The notes below the pieces were generated by a model. The model was not told the origin of the DNA. It worked only from the letters and a program-made list of their open reading frames with translations, and ran no database searches. Both the position numbers and the translations under genes were made by a program. Of a DNA stretch of 64,000 nt, positions 1 through 8,643 are shown one piece after another. The stretch comes from Agriterribacter humi (GTDB lineage Bacteria > Bacteroidota > Bacteroidia > Chitinophagales > Chitinophagaceae): contig NZ_VOHQ01000008.1 in the NCBI RefSeq assembly GCF_009192765.1, positions 124,001 through 188,000 on the forward strand. The letters are read 5' to 3'. Position 1 is the first letter of the stretch. Every line of letters begins with the position of its first letter.

Positions 1-2
1 AG

Positions 3-581
3 GAAACCGACAATCCGGAAAGCGCTCCCGCAGCATCGGCTATCCATTTAAGTTATCCGCGTACAGACGGTAAGGGAACCATTAAAGTAAGCTGGTATGA
101 TGGCGGTATAATGCCTGAAAGGCCGGATGAACTGGAACCGGGTGAACCATTTGGTAACTGGGACGGCGGTGTACTGTTCATAGGAACAAAGGGTAAATTA
201 TTAGCCGATTGTTATGGCGCCAATCCAAGATTGTTACCGCTTTCTAAAAATGAAAGTGCCAAAGCCGTAAAAGAAACCATCAAACGCGTACCCGAAGGGC
301 ATTATCTGCAATGGGTGAACGCATGTATAGCCGGTTATGGCAAAGCAGAAACCAGTTCCAATTTTGCTTATGCGGGTCCTTTCGTTGAAAGTATTCTTAT
401 AAGTAACCTGGCGTTGCGTAGCTACAGTTTAAAGAATCCTTCCGGTAAAGGTTGGGATGATAAGTATCTTGGCAGAAAGAAACTGTTGTGGGATGCCAAA
501 AATATGAAGATCACTAATTTTGATGAGGCCAACCAGTTCGTTAAGCGTGAATACCGCGATGGATGGAGCCTGAATGTGTAA
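3..581 (+). CDS. Gfo/Idh/MocA family oxidoreductase, C-terminal part (5' end outside window)
   Basis: The reading frame is open from base 3 to the TAA at 579-581, so the gene begins upstream of the window. The visible 192 or so residues resemble the C-terminal alpha/beta domain of bacterial Gfo/Idh/MocA dehydrogenases: a run of WYDGG, then GVLFIGTKGKL, then a segment near the end containing NPSGKG and KLLWDAKNMK. Family members use NAD(P) to oxidise or reduce sugars, inositols and related polyols, and many Bacteroidota copies are exported by Tat. The Rossmann domain and any signal peptide are missing here, so substrate and location cannot be judged. The first ATG inside the window (111) is internal and is not the start. 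A strong hairpin follows about 44 bases after the stop. Confidence 0.85.
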   Translation, partial: ETDNPESAPAASAIHLSYPRTDGKGTIKVSWYDGGIMPERPDELEPGEPFGNWDGGVLFIGTKGKLLADCYGANPRLLPLSKNESAKAVKETIKRVPEGHYLQWVNACIAGYGKAETSSNFAYAGPFVESILISNLALRSYSLKNPSGKGWDDKYLGRKKLLWDAKNMKITNFDEANQFVKREYRDGWSLNV

Positions 582-624
582 GAAGCGGTCTGAAATTAAT
601 TTTAATGACGCGCTTAGTTCTTTT

Positions 625-661
625 GCCGCAGATTCGCAGATAAAATCTGCGAATCTGCGGC
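625..661. terminator. Perfect 17-bp hairpin, likely terminator
   Basis: Arms 625-641 and 645-661 are perfectly complementary around a 3-base loop, and T-rich sequence flanks both sides, so it could end transcription from either direction. It follows the oxidoreductase stop. The right arm (ATCTGCGAATCTGCGGC) recurs as an exact 17-mer at 55027-55043, so it may also be a dispersed repeat. Confidence 0.65.
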
Positions 662-719
662 ATTTTTTATTGCGGTCTTTTAATGTATTACACGGTGAAG
701 TATCATGTGAGGTGAAACA

Positions 720-748
720 AAAAGCCCGGATAATGTACCCGGACTTTT
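720..748. terminator. Second hairpin with flanking A/T runs
   Basis: AAAAGCCCGG at 720-729 pairs with CCGGACTTTT at 739-748 with one mismatch, giving the A-stem-T form of a rho-independent terminator. A weaker AAGCCC...GGGCTT pair lies near 804-832. The stretch 582-1029 otherwise shows no gene; the short frame at 574-756 runs straight through both hairpins and is not credible. Confidence 0.5.
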
Positions 749-1029
749 TACCCTAAACCCTGGAGAACCGGATACCAATATAATACATTATTTTGATAAA
801 AAAAGCCCAAAGAAGATGACTCCTCCGGGCTTACATCAATCCTTTTATCATTACAATCTTAGTCAATAAAAGCAATTATTCCGGTAAAAAACAGGGATTT
901 ACAAGGTCGTAAGTGTAAAACCCGCAAAGCTGTAATGTATTCCTCTTATCCTATTTTACAAACTTGCACAGACTATATTTGAAACCCATAATCCAAACTC
1001 AAAAATGGAAATGCGATTAAATTTTTCAC

Positions 1030-1884
1030 CTATCTTCCAAATGCCCGGCATAAAAAATCGGGAAAGGCTTGCTGCCAGGCTTTGCTATTATTGGTAGCTC
1101 CTTTGCTATAAACCATATCGCCTTCAGTAATAAAGCTCTTATCTTCCAAAAGCTGTATAACAGCATATGTAGCAGCTGCAATATGTTCCGCATCATCTTT
1201 TGCAATATCTGTAACGCCACTGGCGCCTGCATAAAACCAGTATTGGAGGCGGGGTCGCTTTCTAGAATTTTTCAACTTTTCGTACATCATTCCCTGAGCA
1301 AGAGAGTCTAACGCGGGATTATCTTTTTCCTTTCTCGAAAAAGAACCGGAAAATACAGCCACACTGCTGACCTTGTCGGGGTGGTTCCATGCTATATCCA
1401 GCGCTGATAATCCTCCGGCGCCAAAGCCGGCAATGGCCACAGATCTAAATTTTCTTACCCCTGCCTTTTTCTTTGCATAAGGATACAGCTCATTATTGAA
1501 GAAGCTGTCGTAATGATCAGCTTTTCCGCCCGCAACTGCTTTGCCCGATTTTTCCGATACGCCATATTCCTCCAAACGGTTGCCCGCATGAACACCCACG
1601 ATTACCAATGGCAAAAGGAGTTTCTTCCTGTAAAGGCTGTCTGCGATGGCTTTTATATTCAACTGATCAAACAACTGTCCATCGTTACAAACCAGCAGGT
1701 TAATCTCCGCATTGTTATCGGGCATGGGTGTACTGATTACCGTTAGCATTACCTTGCGCTGGAGATGCCGGGAATACAATTCATCTTCCTGCTGCTTAAC
1801 TCCCTTTTTGCAGGCCGGCAGGCAGCAAAGTGTAAGCGCCAGCATGGATGCACCGTATACGTAATGCAATAAACGGGGATTCAT
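1030..1884 (-). CDS. Esterase-fold lipoprotein lacking the catalytic serine
   Basis: A 284-residue protein of the esterase D / enterochelin-esterase-like alpha/beta hydrolase type. It has a lipoprotein signal with LPAC at residues 22-25 and a fold that includes LPLVIVGVHAG, a tyrosine-rich stretch (NELYPYAKKK) and the nucleophile-elbow region. The elbow reads GFGAGG: the residue that should be serine is Gly155. The C-terminal part, where active relatives have a His before the W..A.PDFL stretch, reads GATNNSKAW and shows no His. Seen directly: two catalytic positions are replaced. Inferred: a binding or structural pseudoenzyme anchored at the cell envelope. The start is the ATG at 1884, and the sequence after it is a good signal peptide. 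It lies 89 bases downstream of sucC on the same strand, but a strong hairpin separates them. Confidence 0.75.
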   Translation of the reverse strand: MNPRLLHYVYGASMLALTLCCLPACKKGVKQQEDELYSRHLQRKVMLTVISTPMPDNNAEINLLVCNDGQLFDQLNIKAIADSLYRKKLLLPLVIVGVHAGNRLEEYGVSEKSGKAVAGGKADHYDSFFNNELYPYAKKKAGVRKFRSVAIAGFGAGGLSALDIAWNHPDKVSSVAVFSGSFSRKEKDNPALDSLAQGMMYEKLKNSRKRPRLQYWFYAGASGVTDIAKDDAEHIAAATYAVIQLLEDKSFITEGDMVYSKGATNNSKAWQQAFPDFLCRAFGR

Positions 1885-1920
1885 TTCTATTCGTTTAAAG
1901 AGATGAGGCAGGACATATAA

Positions 1921-1951
1921 AAAGGTGAAAGTAGTTTAATCCTTCACCTTT
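1921..1951 (-). terminator. Terminator after sucC
   Basis: AAAGGTGAA (1921-1929) and TTCACCTTT (1943-1951) form a perfect 9-bp stem with a T run on the plus-strand side and an equivalent A/T tail on the other. It sits 22 bases beyond the sucC stop. Confidence 0.7.
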
Positions 1952-1973
1952 TTTTATAATAGCATAACAATCA

Positions 1974-3188
1974 TTAAGCATTCACAGCCTTATTCACCAG
2001 TGCAGCAGCTTCACTCAGCAATATAGCAGATTGTACTTTCAAACCGCTTTCTTCAATTAGTTTTTTTGCCTCTTCTGCATTGGTGCCCTGCAAACGTACA
2101 ATAATAGGAACCCTGATGTCTCCTATTGAATTATAAGCGTCTATAACACCCTGGGCAACCCGGTCACAGCGCACAATACCCCCAAAAATATTAATGAGAA
2201 TAGCTTTTACTTTAGGATCTTTTAAAATAATGCGGAAACCGGCTTCCACGGTTTGCGCGTTGGCTGTGCCGCCTACATCAAGAAAATTGGCAGGCTCGCC
2301 ACCACTCAGCTTAATCATATCCATTGTAGCCATGGCCAATCCGGCGCCATTTACCATACAGCCTACATTACCATCTAATTTTATAAAGTTAAGATTGTAT
2401 TTATTCGCTTCTACTTCCGTAGGATCTTCTTCACTGATATCACGTAAAGCCTCAAGGTCGGTATGACGCATTAAAGCATTATCATCAAGGTTCATTTTGC
2501 AGTCTACTGCAATAATTTTTTCATCGCTGGTTTTAAATAATGGATTTATTTCAAGCATCCCGCAATCAAGCTCAACATATGCTTTATATAAATTGGTAAC
2601 GAATTTAACGCAGTTCTTAAAAGCCTCGCCGCTCAATCCTAAATTGAAAGCAATTTTACGGGCCTGGAAAGGAAGTAAGCCTCCTGAGGGATGAACCCAT
2701 TCCTTAAATATTCTGTCGGGTGTATCGTGCGCTACCTGTTCAATATCCATTCCGCCTTCTGTGCTGTACATAATTACATTTTCTCCCCTGCTGCGGTCGA
2801 GCAGTATAGAAAGATAAAATTCCTTTACGGGGTTTGCCCCGGGATAGTATACATCCTGCGCTATTAATACTTTGCTTACCAATTTACCTGCAGGTCCTGT
2901 TTGTATGGTTACCAGGGTGCGTCCAATAATATTCCCTGCAATGGTTTTAATATCTTCTGCACTTTTACCAACGGCTACGCCCCGTTGTTCTGAGCCCTGT
3001 ATCTTGCCTTTTCCGCGTCCGCCGGCGTGGATCTGTGCTTTAACTACGGCAAAATTGTTTCCATAATGCACTTTCAGTTGTTTGTATGCTTCTTCCGCTT
3101 TTTCGGCGGTATCTACGGGTATGCCATCCTGAACGGGAACATTAAATTTTTTCAGCAGCTCTTTAGCCTGGTATTCGTGCAAGTTCAT
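1974..3188 (-). CDS. sucC: Succinyl-CoA ligase (ADP-forming) subunit beta
   Basis: At 404 residues this is the usual length for SucC. It starts MNLHEYQAKELLKKF, the family signature. It carries the ATP-grasp domain (GGRGKGKIQGSE about residues 57-68) and the C-terminal CoA-ligase/flavodoxin-like domain with FLDVGGTANA and INIFGGIVRCD. With SucD it converts succinyl-CoA, ADP and phosphate to succinate, CoA and ATP in the TCA cycle, in the cytoplasm. No sucD lies next to it here. In many Bacteroidota the two genes are apart, so this is not alarming. The ATG at 3188 is the only sensible start. Confidence 0.98.
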   Translation of the reverse strand: MNLHEYQAKELLKKFNVPVQDGIPVDTAEKAEEAYKQLKVHYGNNFAVVKAQIHAGGRGKGKIQGSEQRGVAVGKSAEDIKTIAGNIIGRTLVTIQTGPAGKLVSKVLIAQDVYYPGANPVKEFYLSILLDRSRGENVIMYSTEGGMDIEQVAHDTPDRIFKEWVHPSGGLLPFQARKIAFNLGLSGEAFKNCVKFVTNLYKAYVELDCGMLEINPLFKTSDEKIIAVDCKMNLDDNALMRHTDLEALRDISEEDPTEVEANKYNLNFIKLDGNVGCMVNGAGLAMATMDMIKLSGGEPANFLDVGGTANAQTVEAGFRIILKDPKVKAILINIFGGIVRCDRVAQGVIDAYNSIGDIRVPIIVRLQGTNAEEAKKLIEESGLKVQSAILLSEAAALVNKAVNA

Positions 3189-3967
3189 GTGTAAAAATTT
3201 CAGCGAAAATAACGCAGAAAGAGGGAATATAAAAATTGAGATAAATGCCAGTCATGTCCGGCGCTCTTTGCTCAAACTAAGTGAGGAGATGAAGATCATA
3301 TTGCGGAGACTGTTTTGTATATCGGGAAGAGCGATAAAAAAGCAACAGAAAACGGAGAATTTTTTTCAGGTTGTGAAGGGGATCAGTCTGATAAGGTTGT
3401 CTCATTTCCTGTTGCTGTTAAGGTTGCAATGATTTAAACGGACGGTTAAAATGCACTGCGGTTTTCATTCAGGTATTGGATTGGCGTTGATCTGGTAGCT
3501 TTGGTTTTTTCATGGTATCGGATCGGTGGTTTTCGTGATATTGGATATTAGGTTAGGAATTGGATTTGTTAAGGATCTATTGGATTTGTTACACAAAGAA
3601 ACATCGTTTAGCCATCCTGGAAAATAGGTCAACCTATTATTGTTTAGTCATTGTTTCACTACAGGGCGGGGAAATTACGATAAAAGCTATTAAGCATTTA
3701 CCCGTAGCAGCTTGTGCAGTCTGCGTTTTACAATGTATAATGCTGTATAATACAACATTGATCCGAATAACAACGACCGTATTTATGCAGGAATTTTCAT
3801 TGAATACGGGGAAAAATACGTAATCTATATTGGGAAACCGGAACGACTTTATTATTGAAGCGCATGGTTTTTATTCTAAAAACCTGTTTGGAATTGAGAT
3901 AAGATAACGAAAAATGTTACTGGTCAGTGCGATAATGAGTAGTTGGAGGAAAAGGATAGTGTGCTGT
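3189..3967. other. Long intergenic stretch, no convincing gene
   Basis: About 780 bases between the divergent edges of sucC and the metallo-hydrolase gene. Frames at 3187-3432 and 3560-3823 have no protein-like composition. A 13-base direct repeat (ATTGGATTTGTTA) occurs at 3559-3571 and 3579-3591, within a TTGGAT-rich tract. Around 3750-3852 one frame reads like protein (NIDPNNNDRIYAGIF, then EYGEKYVIYIGKP) but has no start and is preceded by stops, so it may be a decayed fragment. Confidence 0.5.
3559..3591. repeat. 13-bp direct repeat, 20-bp period
   Basis: ATTGGATTTGTTA is present twice, at 3559-3571 and 3579-3591, in otherwise unassigned DNA. It is a short local duplication of unknown meaning. 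Confidence 0.6.
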
Positions 3968-4801
3968 TTAAAATAATGAAAGCTGGGTATGTGTGGCTGG
4001 TCTTGTTTTTTTAATGGGAATGGAATATCCCGCAGCAGGATCAATTCGATAAACCGGCGTTTCGTGGTATCGGGAAGCAACAATAATGGTGGCGCCATTG
4101 GCTTCTTTATTGAAAAGCCGTTCAACCAATTCCGGGCTATTATTGTTTTTGGATAAATGCGACAATATCAAATGAGTTAAATGCTTTGCCCTGTGCTGCG
4201 TAAATAATTCAAGCGCCTGTGTATTTGATAAATGCCCATTGCCACCGCTGATGCGTTTTTTGAGATAATAGGGGTAGCTCCCTGTTGCAAGCATATTCTC
4301 GCAATAATTGGCTTCTAAGAAAACGGAATGGCATTGGCTGAAGTGTTGAATAACATTTGTGCATGAATTGCCAATGTCGGTAAAAACGCCCACTTGCACC
4401 CTGCTGTTTGATACCACAAAACTATGCGGATCGCTGGCATCATGACATTTGGGAAAGGCCGTGATCGTTAAATTTCCAATAGTTACCGGCTGCTGCGGGA
4501 AAAAATTCTGAACGAGGTGTTCTTCAACAGGAATGGAAGCAGACCGCAAAGTGGTATCCGTGATATATACAGGAAGCTGAAATTTTTTAGACAAGCCTGG
4601 TATGCCGGTGATATGATCTGAATGCTCATGCGACACAAAGATCGCTTTAACAAGGCTAATATCCAATCCCAGGCGCTTCATCCTTTTTTCGGTTTCCCTG
4701 CACGAAATGCCCGCATCAATCAATACCGCTTCGTTTTCATTGCCTATATAATAGCAGTTGCCGTTGCTGCCCGAATTTAAAGATGTGATGAAAAGCGACA
4801 T
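3968..4801 (-). CDS. MBL-fold metallo-hydrolase, YycJ/WalJ-like
   Basis: A 277-residue metallo-beta-lactamase-fold protein. It begins with FITSLNSGSNGNCYYIG, typical of the WalJ/YycJ branch, and the metal motif HEHSDH is at about residues 58-63. Further family positions are FPKCHDA, GVFTDIGN and LSHLS. The family is linked to nuclease activity on DNA (YycJ is 5'-3' exonuclease-like) and is cytoplasmic; no signal peptide is seen. The ATG at 4801 starts directly on the conserved N-terminus. Both neighbours are unrelated, so it is probably monocistronic. The general fold is certain; the substrate is not shown by the sequence. Confidence 0.88.
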   Translation of the reverse strand: MSLFITSLNSGSNGNCYYIGNENEAVLIDAGISCRETEKRMKRLGLDISLVKAIFVSHEHSDHITGIPGLSKKFQLPVYITDTTLRSASIPVEEHLVQNFFPQQPVTIGNLTITAFPKCHDASDPHSFVVSNSRVQVGVFTDIGNSCTNVIQHFSQCHSVFLEANYCENMLATGSYPYYLKKRISGGNGHLSNTQALELFTQHRAKHLTHLILSHLSKNNNSPELVERLFNKEANGATIIVASRYHETPVYRIDPAAGYSIPIKKTRPATHTQLSLF

Positions 4802-5082
4802 AGCATCACAAAAATAAGGAAGTGAACTGTTGAGACGTTATAATTATTTCCACAACGGTTCATATTAACTACTGTCGTAAAAACAATATTTTGTCTCATT
4901 CATACGGGAGAAGAGAAAACTGCCCACCGTCCGCCCGGATGAGCCATTCGTACGGGACAGGCAGACGACAGACGTCAGATTCTCACGTTTCCCGTCTGCC
5001 GTTTCCCGCTTAACCTAACACTACTTATATGCATTAGCAAGAGGTTAAAACCGCCGTTTTTTTTTTTTAAATTTTTCAATTG

Positions 5083-6051
5083 TTACTTTGTCTGCAATTG
5101 AAAATGTTCTACCTTATTTTTAATGGGGCTGATCGTTTTTAAGTATGCGTAAACAGCTTTCAGGTCAGCGGTATCCATACCTGCATACATTGACCATGGC
5201 ATAATAGTGTTTACCCGGTTGACAGCTAGTTGAGCTATATTAGCCGAATCAGTATAGGCTTTGAAGCGGGCTATAAATGCATCTTCCGTCCAGTTGCCGA
5301 GTCCTGTTTCTGCATCGGGCGTAATATTAGCCGAGCGTACTGTGCCGTTTGGCATTTGAAATTCCCTGCCCCCGGAGTATGCCAGTTCAGGAATGATCTG
5401 TCCTTTTTTAACCTGGGTGTGGCATTCTATACAGGCAGCAATAGTAACAATATAATGGCCATAATTTACAAGGTCTGTTTTTGCAGGACGTTCTAAAGGA
5501 ACTGCATTCGCAGGAATGGTATTGAGTATAAAATTCATTGGAAAATCTATACTGCGCTGCGGTATATCGCTTTTAATAAGAGGAAGCTGCCGCAGATAGG
5601 CGATGATATCGTATACGTCTTCTTTATCCATTTTGCCATAGTGCGAATAGGGCATTACCGGAAACAGCGCGTTCCCGTTTTTATCTACGCCGGTAGTAAT
5701 TGTGCGGAAAATTTCTCCATCGGTCCATGTGCCAAGGTTTTCGGGTGTAATATTTTTTGAATAAAAGCTTCCCGGAAAACCTACTTCCCTTCCGAAGTAC
5801 TCTCCTCCCTTCCCGAGGGTGCCCGGTAAAAGCGGACCCGTAAAACGGCTCCAGTCGCGTGTAGAATGGCAATCCATACAAACAGCTACATGATTGGCCA
5901 GGTATTCACCGTGTTTAATGCGCTCAGGCGTTACCGTTATTGTGAGGTCGGGCGCAGGCTCCACATTGGGTAGGGCAAATTTTAAATACCCGGCTATACC
6001 TGCAATAGCGATGATAACAATAAGAAAAATGATCAAAAAAACTTTTTTCAT
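5083..6051 (-). CDS. Diheme c-type cytochrome
   Basis: A 322-residue protein with one N-terminal hydrophobic helix (about residues 4-23) serving as signal or anchor, and two cytochrome c domains. The haem motifs are CMDCH (58-62) and CIECH (207-211). Candidate axial methionines are in PVMPYSHYG and in IMPWSMYAGM, one per domain. Such proteins carry electrons in the periplasm, often to or from a dehydrogenase or oxidase. No partner oxidoreductase is adjacent, so the role is open. The ATG at 6051 immediately precedes the positively charged signal start (MKKVF). Confidence 0.9.
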   Translation of the reverse strand: MKKVFLIIFLIVIIAIAGIAGYLKFALPNVEPAPDLTITVTPERIKHGEYLANHVAVCMDCHSTRDWSRFTGPLLPGTLGKGGEYFGREVGFPGSFYSKNITPENLGTWTDGEIFRTITTGVDKNGNALFPVMPYSHYGKMDKEDVYDIIAYLRQLPLIKSDIPQRSIDFPMNFILNTIPANAVPLERPAKTDLVNYGHYIVTIAACIECHTQVKKGQIIPELAYSGGREFQMPNGTVRSANITPDAETGLGNWTEDAFIARFKAYTDSANIAQLAVNRVNTIMPWSMYAGMDTADLKAVYAYLKTISPIKNKVEHFQLQTK

Positions 6052-6403
6052 TGACGTATAAGTTAAAGGTTGAAAAGACGAAATAACGGAGGTAAGCTAA
6101 TAGTGGGTGCATTCGAACAGGAGATAAAAATAACACATCCGGAATTATTTATATAATTTTTTTAAAAATAAATAAAGCTGCAACAGAATTTTATTTGATA
6201 CAGGGATACCTGAACAAAAAGCAGCCAGTGGCAAAAAAAATGAAACGCTTTCCTGCTTCCCCGAAATGATGACAAATTTCCCCAATTCGCCGGATATGGT
6301 TATAAGAGCATACTTTTTAAAACAAAGACAGATAATCGAAATAAGCGGGTAAGGTTTTTGTAGCTTTGTTGTTACGCTTTTATAACTTAAAAAATTTATA
6401 GCT
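6052..6403. other. Divergent promoter region, no gene
   Basis: AT-rich stretch of 352 bases between the divergent cytochrome and superoxide dismutase genes. It should hold both promoters. A TAGCTTTG at 6360-6367 matches the Bacteroidota -7 consensus TAnnTTTG and lies 36 bases before the sodC start; no clear -33 TTG was found at the right distance. Nothing else was recognised. Confidence 0.4.
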
Positions 6404-7042
6404 ATGAATTTTCGCTTCATTAACCAACGATCATTGTGTATGCTGGCCATTTTACCGGCCGTTGCGCTTGTTTTTTCCTGTAATAATCCAACCAGTACTA
6501 CAGAAACAACTGAAGATAGCACCAATGTAATGGATTCTGCTACCGGCGCTGCCGACCAGCCCATGAATGATACTGCTACCGTTCCCCTGGTAAAACATGC
6601 AGAAGCCGTATTGGCGGGTACGTATGCAGACACTACTGTATCTGGTACGGCAAAGTTTGATGCAGATGACAATGGTAAAGTAAAAATGGAACTGGAAATA
6701 ACCATTCCTGCTAAAGCGGGGAAAAGCGTGGCCGTTCATATTCATGAACATGGTGATTGCGGCGATAAAGGAGGCATGTCGCATGGACACTGGAATCCCA
6801 CCAACAAACAACATGGTAAATGGGGAAGCGCCGATTTTCATTCAGGAGATATAGGGAATGTGAAATTAGACAAACAGGGGAAAGGCACACTCACACTTGA
6901 AACAGACTTATGGACTTTAGGCGGCGGTCAGGAAAAAAATATTTTAAATAAAGCGCTTATTGTGCATGGTGGTGTTGATGATTACACCTCTCAGCCATCC
7001 GGTAATGCCGGTACCAGGATAGGATGCGGTGTTATTAAGTAA
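6404..7042 (+). CDS. sodC: Cu/Zn superoxide dismutase, lipoprotein
   Basis: This 212-residue protein has a lipoprotein signal (VFSC, Cys26), a Thr/Ser-rich spacer of about 40 residues and a complete Cu/Zn SOD domain. The copper and zinc ligands are visible in HIHEHGDCGD, then HGHWNPTNKQHG, then ADFHSGDIGN, and in LIVHGGVDD. The C-terminal GTRIGCG holds the second cysteine of the conserved disulfide and the active-site arginine. It converts superoxide to hydrogen peroxide and oxygen outside the cytoplasmic membrane. The gene is monocistronic, with a strong terminator 42 bases after the stop. Confidence 0.96.
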   Translation: MNFRFINQRSLCMLAILPAVALVFSCNNPTSTTETTEDSTNVMDSATGAADQPMNDTATVPLVKHAEAVLAGTYADTTVSGTAKFDADDNGKVKMELEITIPAKAGKSVAVHIHEHGDCGDKGGMSHGHWNPTNKQHGKWGSADFHSGDIGNVKLDKQGKGTLTLETDLWTLGGGQEKNILNKALIVHGGVDDYTSQPSGNAGTRIGCGVIK

Positions 7043-7083
7043 ACTGTATCGCAACATTGAATTCGTTACTTATTGATACTATT

Positions 7084-7130
7084 ATTGCCACTAACACGGG
7101 CGTATGCTTTTGTTGTTAGTGGCAATTTTT
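7084..7130 (+). terminator. Rho-independent terminator of sodC
   Basis: A perfect 13-bp stem, ATTGCCACTAACA (7084-7096) with TGTTAGTGGCAAT (7114-7126), followed by a T run. Confidence 0.85.
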
Positions 7131-7166
7131 GTTATAAGCGTACCCATTGATTGATGGCTTTTTTTT

Positions 7167-8522
7167 CTACGGAAGCTTATATTGCTTTGCTGCGTCATCT
7201 ACTATTAACACCCAATCCTGCCCATAGCCGGAAGAAGGGGGTGTGCATTTTTCCTGCCCTTTATTTTTGATTTCACGTGCAGGAGTGGTTTTCCCGTTAC
7301 GCGGGTTATACCAGGTGGCCTTTAATTTATCGCCCGATATTTTTCCTCCGTTAATAGTAAACGGCCGTCCTGCTGCTGTATAAATAAAAGCATAATCCCT
7401 GCCCCTGGTGGCCTGTATCCGGTCGGCAGGTCCATAAGCGTTCTCAACAATGAGCGACTGATCGGGAACCCTCTCTAAAAAAGGCTTGGAAAGCATTAGT
7501 TTTTTCAGATGCTGCATTTGCTGAGCCCCGGGCAATTCCATAGCTTCCTGCCAGTATATATGCGGTCCATTTACGGCTTCGCGGTAAGGCGAATAAAATT
7601 GCCAGATATCATGGCATCCGTAGGTGTGACCGTGTGCGCCTGCAAACATATCCAAGTATGCATATAACCTGGTATCATAGGCATTGCTTGTTCCCAGTTC
7701 TTTTGCATTAAAGCAAACAGGATGATCTTCATACAATGGTTCTCCGTCCATTACCGGTTTTACAGGGGTCATGTTATACACAAACTGGATTTTATCATAT
7801 ACCGGTGCATTGCGGCAATGCCCGTTCTGGAACATATTAAACGACAACCAGTCTTCTTTCATAAACCACTCGGCGCTCCCATGCTGATTAGGCTGGGGGT
7901 GAAAAGTTATGAGTGGCTTTTTACCGGGTCCGCAACCTGCTGTAATTCCTTCGGCCATGCTATTCCATATAGCCACATCATTTTCGTTGCGTGGATTACG
8001 GTCGCCGCCTGTTATCCATATGATATTCGTTTTATCCTTATACCGCTTTCCCAGCCATTCGCCATATTGTTTGGCGTTTTCCGTGGTAAAAATTTCAGGG
8101 CCTTTTCCCCAGGTACTTTTGAATATTTTGTCGCCCCAGGTAGGTAATAAGCCTATTACTATATTGTACTCATTTGCCTTGTCTATGATATAATCCACAT
8201 GACGGAAATACGCTTCGTTGGGTTTGGTGGGATCGTCGTTTTCCAACGGCAGGTCTCCATAAGCGTTAGGTGTGTGCAACCCGTCAAACTCGGCCAGCAC
8301 TACAGCTTGTACAACAGTAAAGCCCTGTTCCGATCTGCGTTTTAAATAATAATCCGCCTGTTCGCGGTTTAAGCGGTGAAACAATTCCCACCCGGTATCA
8401 CCCAAATAAAAAAAGGGAGCATTGTTGCGCAACAGAAAGCGCTTATTATCACTTACTGTAAATTGGGCCGTTGTTACCAGGCACAACAGCAGGCATAAAA
8501 GAGAAAGTCCGGATCGTTTCAT
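7167..8522 (-). CDS. GH140-like (DUF4038) glycoside hydrolase
   Basis: A 451-residue protein with a signal peptide (cleavage likely after TTAQ, residue 20). The TIM-barrel DUF4038 domain opens with FLLRNNAPFFYLGDTGW and is followed by a small C-terminal beta domain. The family includes the endo-apiosidase type GH140 enzymes that act on pectin side chains. Two acidic residues at the places expected for the catalytic pair are seen: Asp174 in TGGDRN and Glu261 in MDGEPLYEDHP. The enzyme would be periplasmic or exported. No SusCD pair or other glycosidase is next to it, so this is not a classical polysaccharide locus. The family is clear; the exact linkage is inference. Confidence 0.85.
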   Translation of the reverse strand: MKRSGLSLLCLLLCLVTTAQFTVSDNKRFLLRNNAPFFYLGDTGWELFHRLNREQADYYLKRRSEQGFTVVQAVVLAEFDGLHTPNAYGDLPLENDDPTKPNEAYFRHVDYIIDKANEYNIVIGLLPTWGDKIFKSTWGKGPEIFTTENAKQYGEWLGKRYKDKTNIIWITGGDRNPRNENDVAIWNSMAEGITAGCGPGKKPLITFHPQPNQHGSAEWFMKEDWLSFNMFQNGHCRNAPVYDKIQFVYNMTPVKPVMDGEPLYEDHPVCFNAKELGTSNAYDTRLYAYLDMFAGAHGHTYGCHDIWQFYSPYREAVNGPHIYWQEAMELPGAQQMQHLKKLMLSKPFLERVPDQSLIVENAYGPADRIQATRGRDYAFIYTAAGRPFTINGGKISGDKLKATWYNPRNGKTTPAREIKNKGQEKCTPPSSGYGQDWVLIVDDAAKQYKLP

Positions 8523-8643
8523 GGAAGAAATTTATGGGAAGTTTGTCGTTTGCGATTTTTGAGTTTTTATGCAACTCGTTCAACATTCAAACATGTATTT
8601 GAGATGAATTTCAAATCAAAAATCAACAAATCAAAAATCTGTC

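Noticed and set aside
574-756. 60-codon plus-strand frame after the oxidoreductase
   Set aside because: It runs through two hairpins and has no protein-like composition.
3187-3432. Frame divergent from sucC (81 codons)
   Set aside because: Odd composition (rich in L, R and K without pattern), no conserved look, and starts inside the sucC start codon.
6145-6705. 186-codon minus-strand frame
   Set aside because: Largely antisense to sodC and its leader; Ser/Val-rich, as expected from the reverse of that gene.
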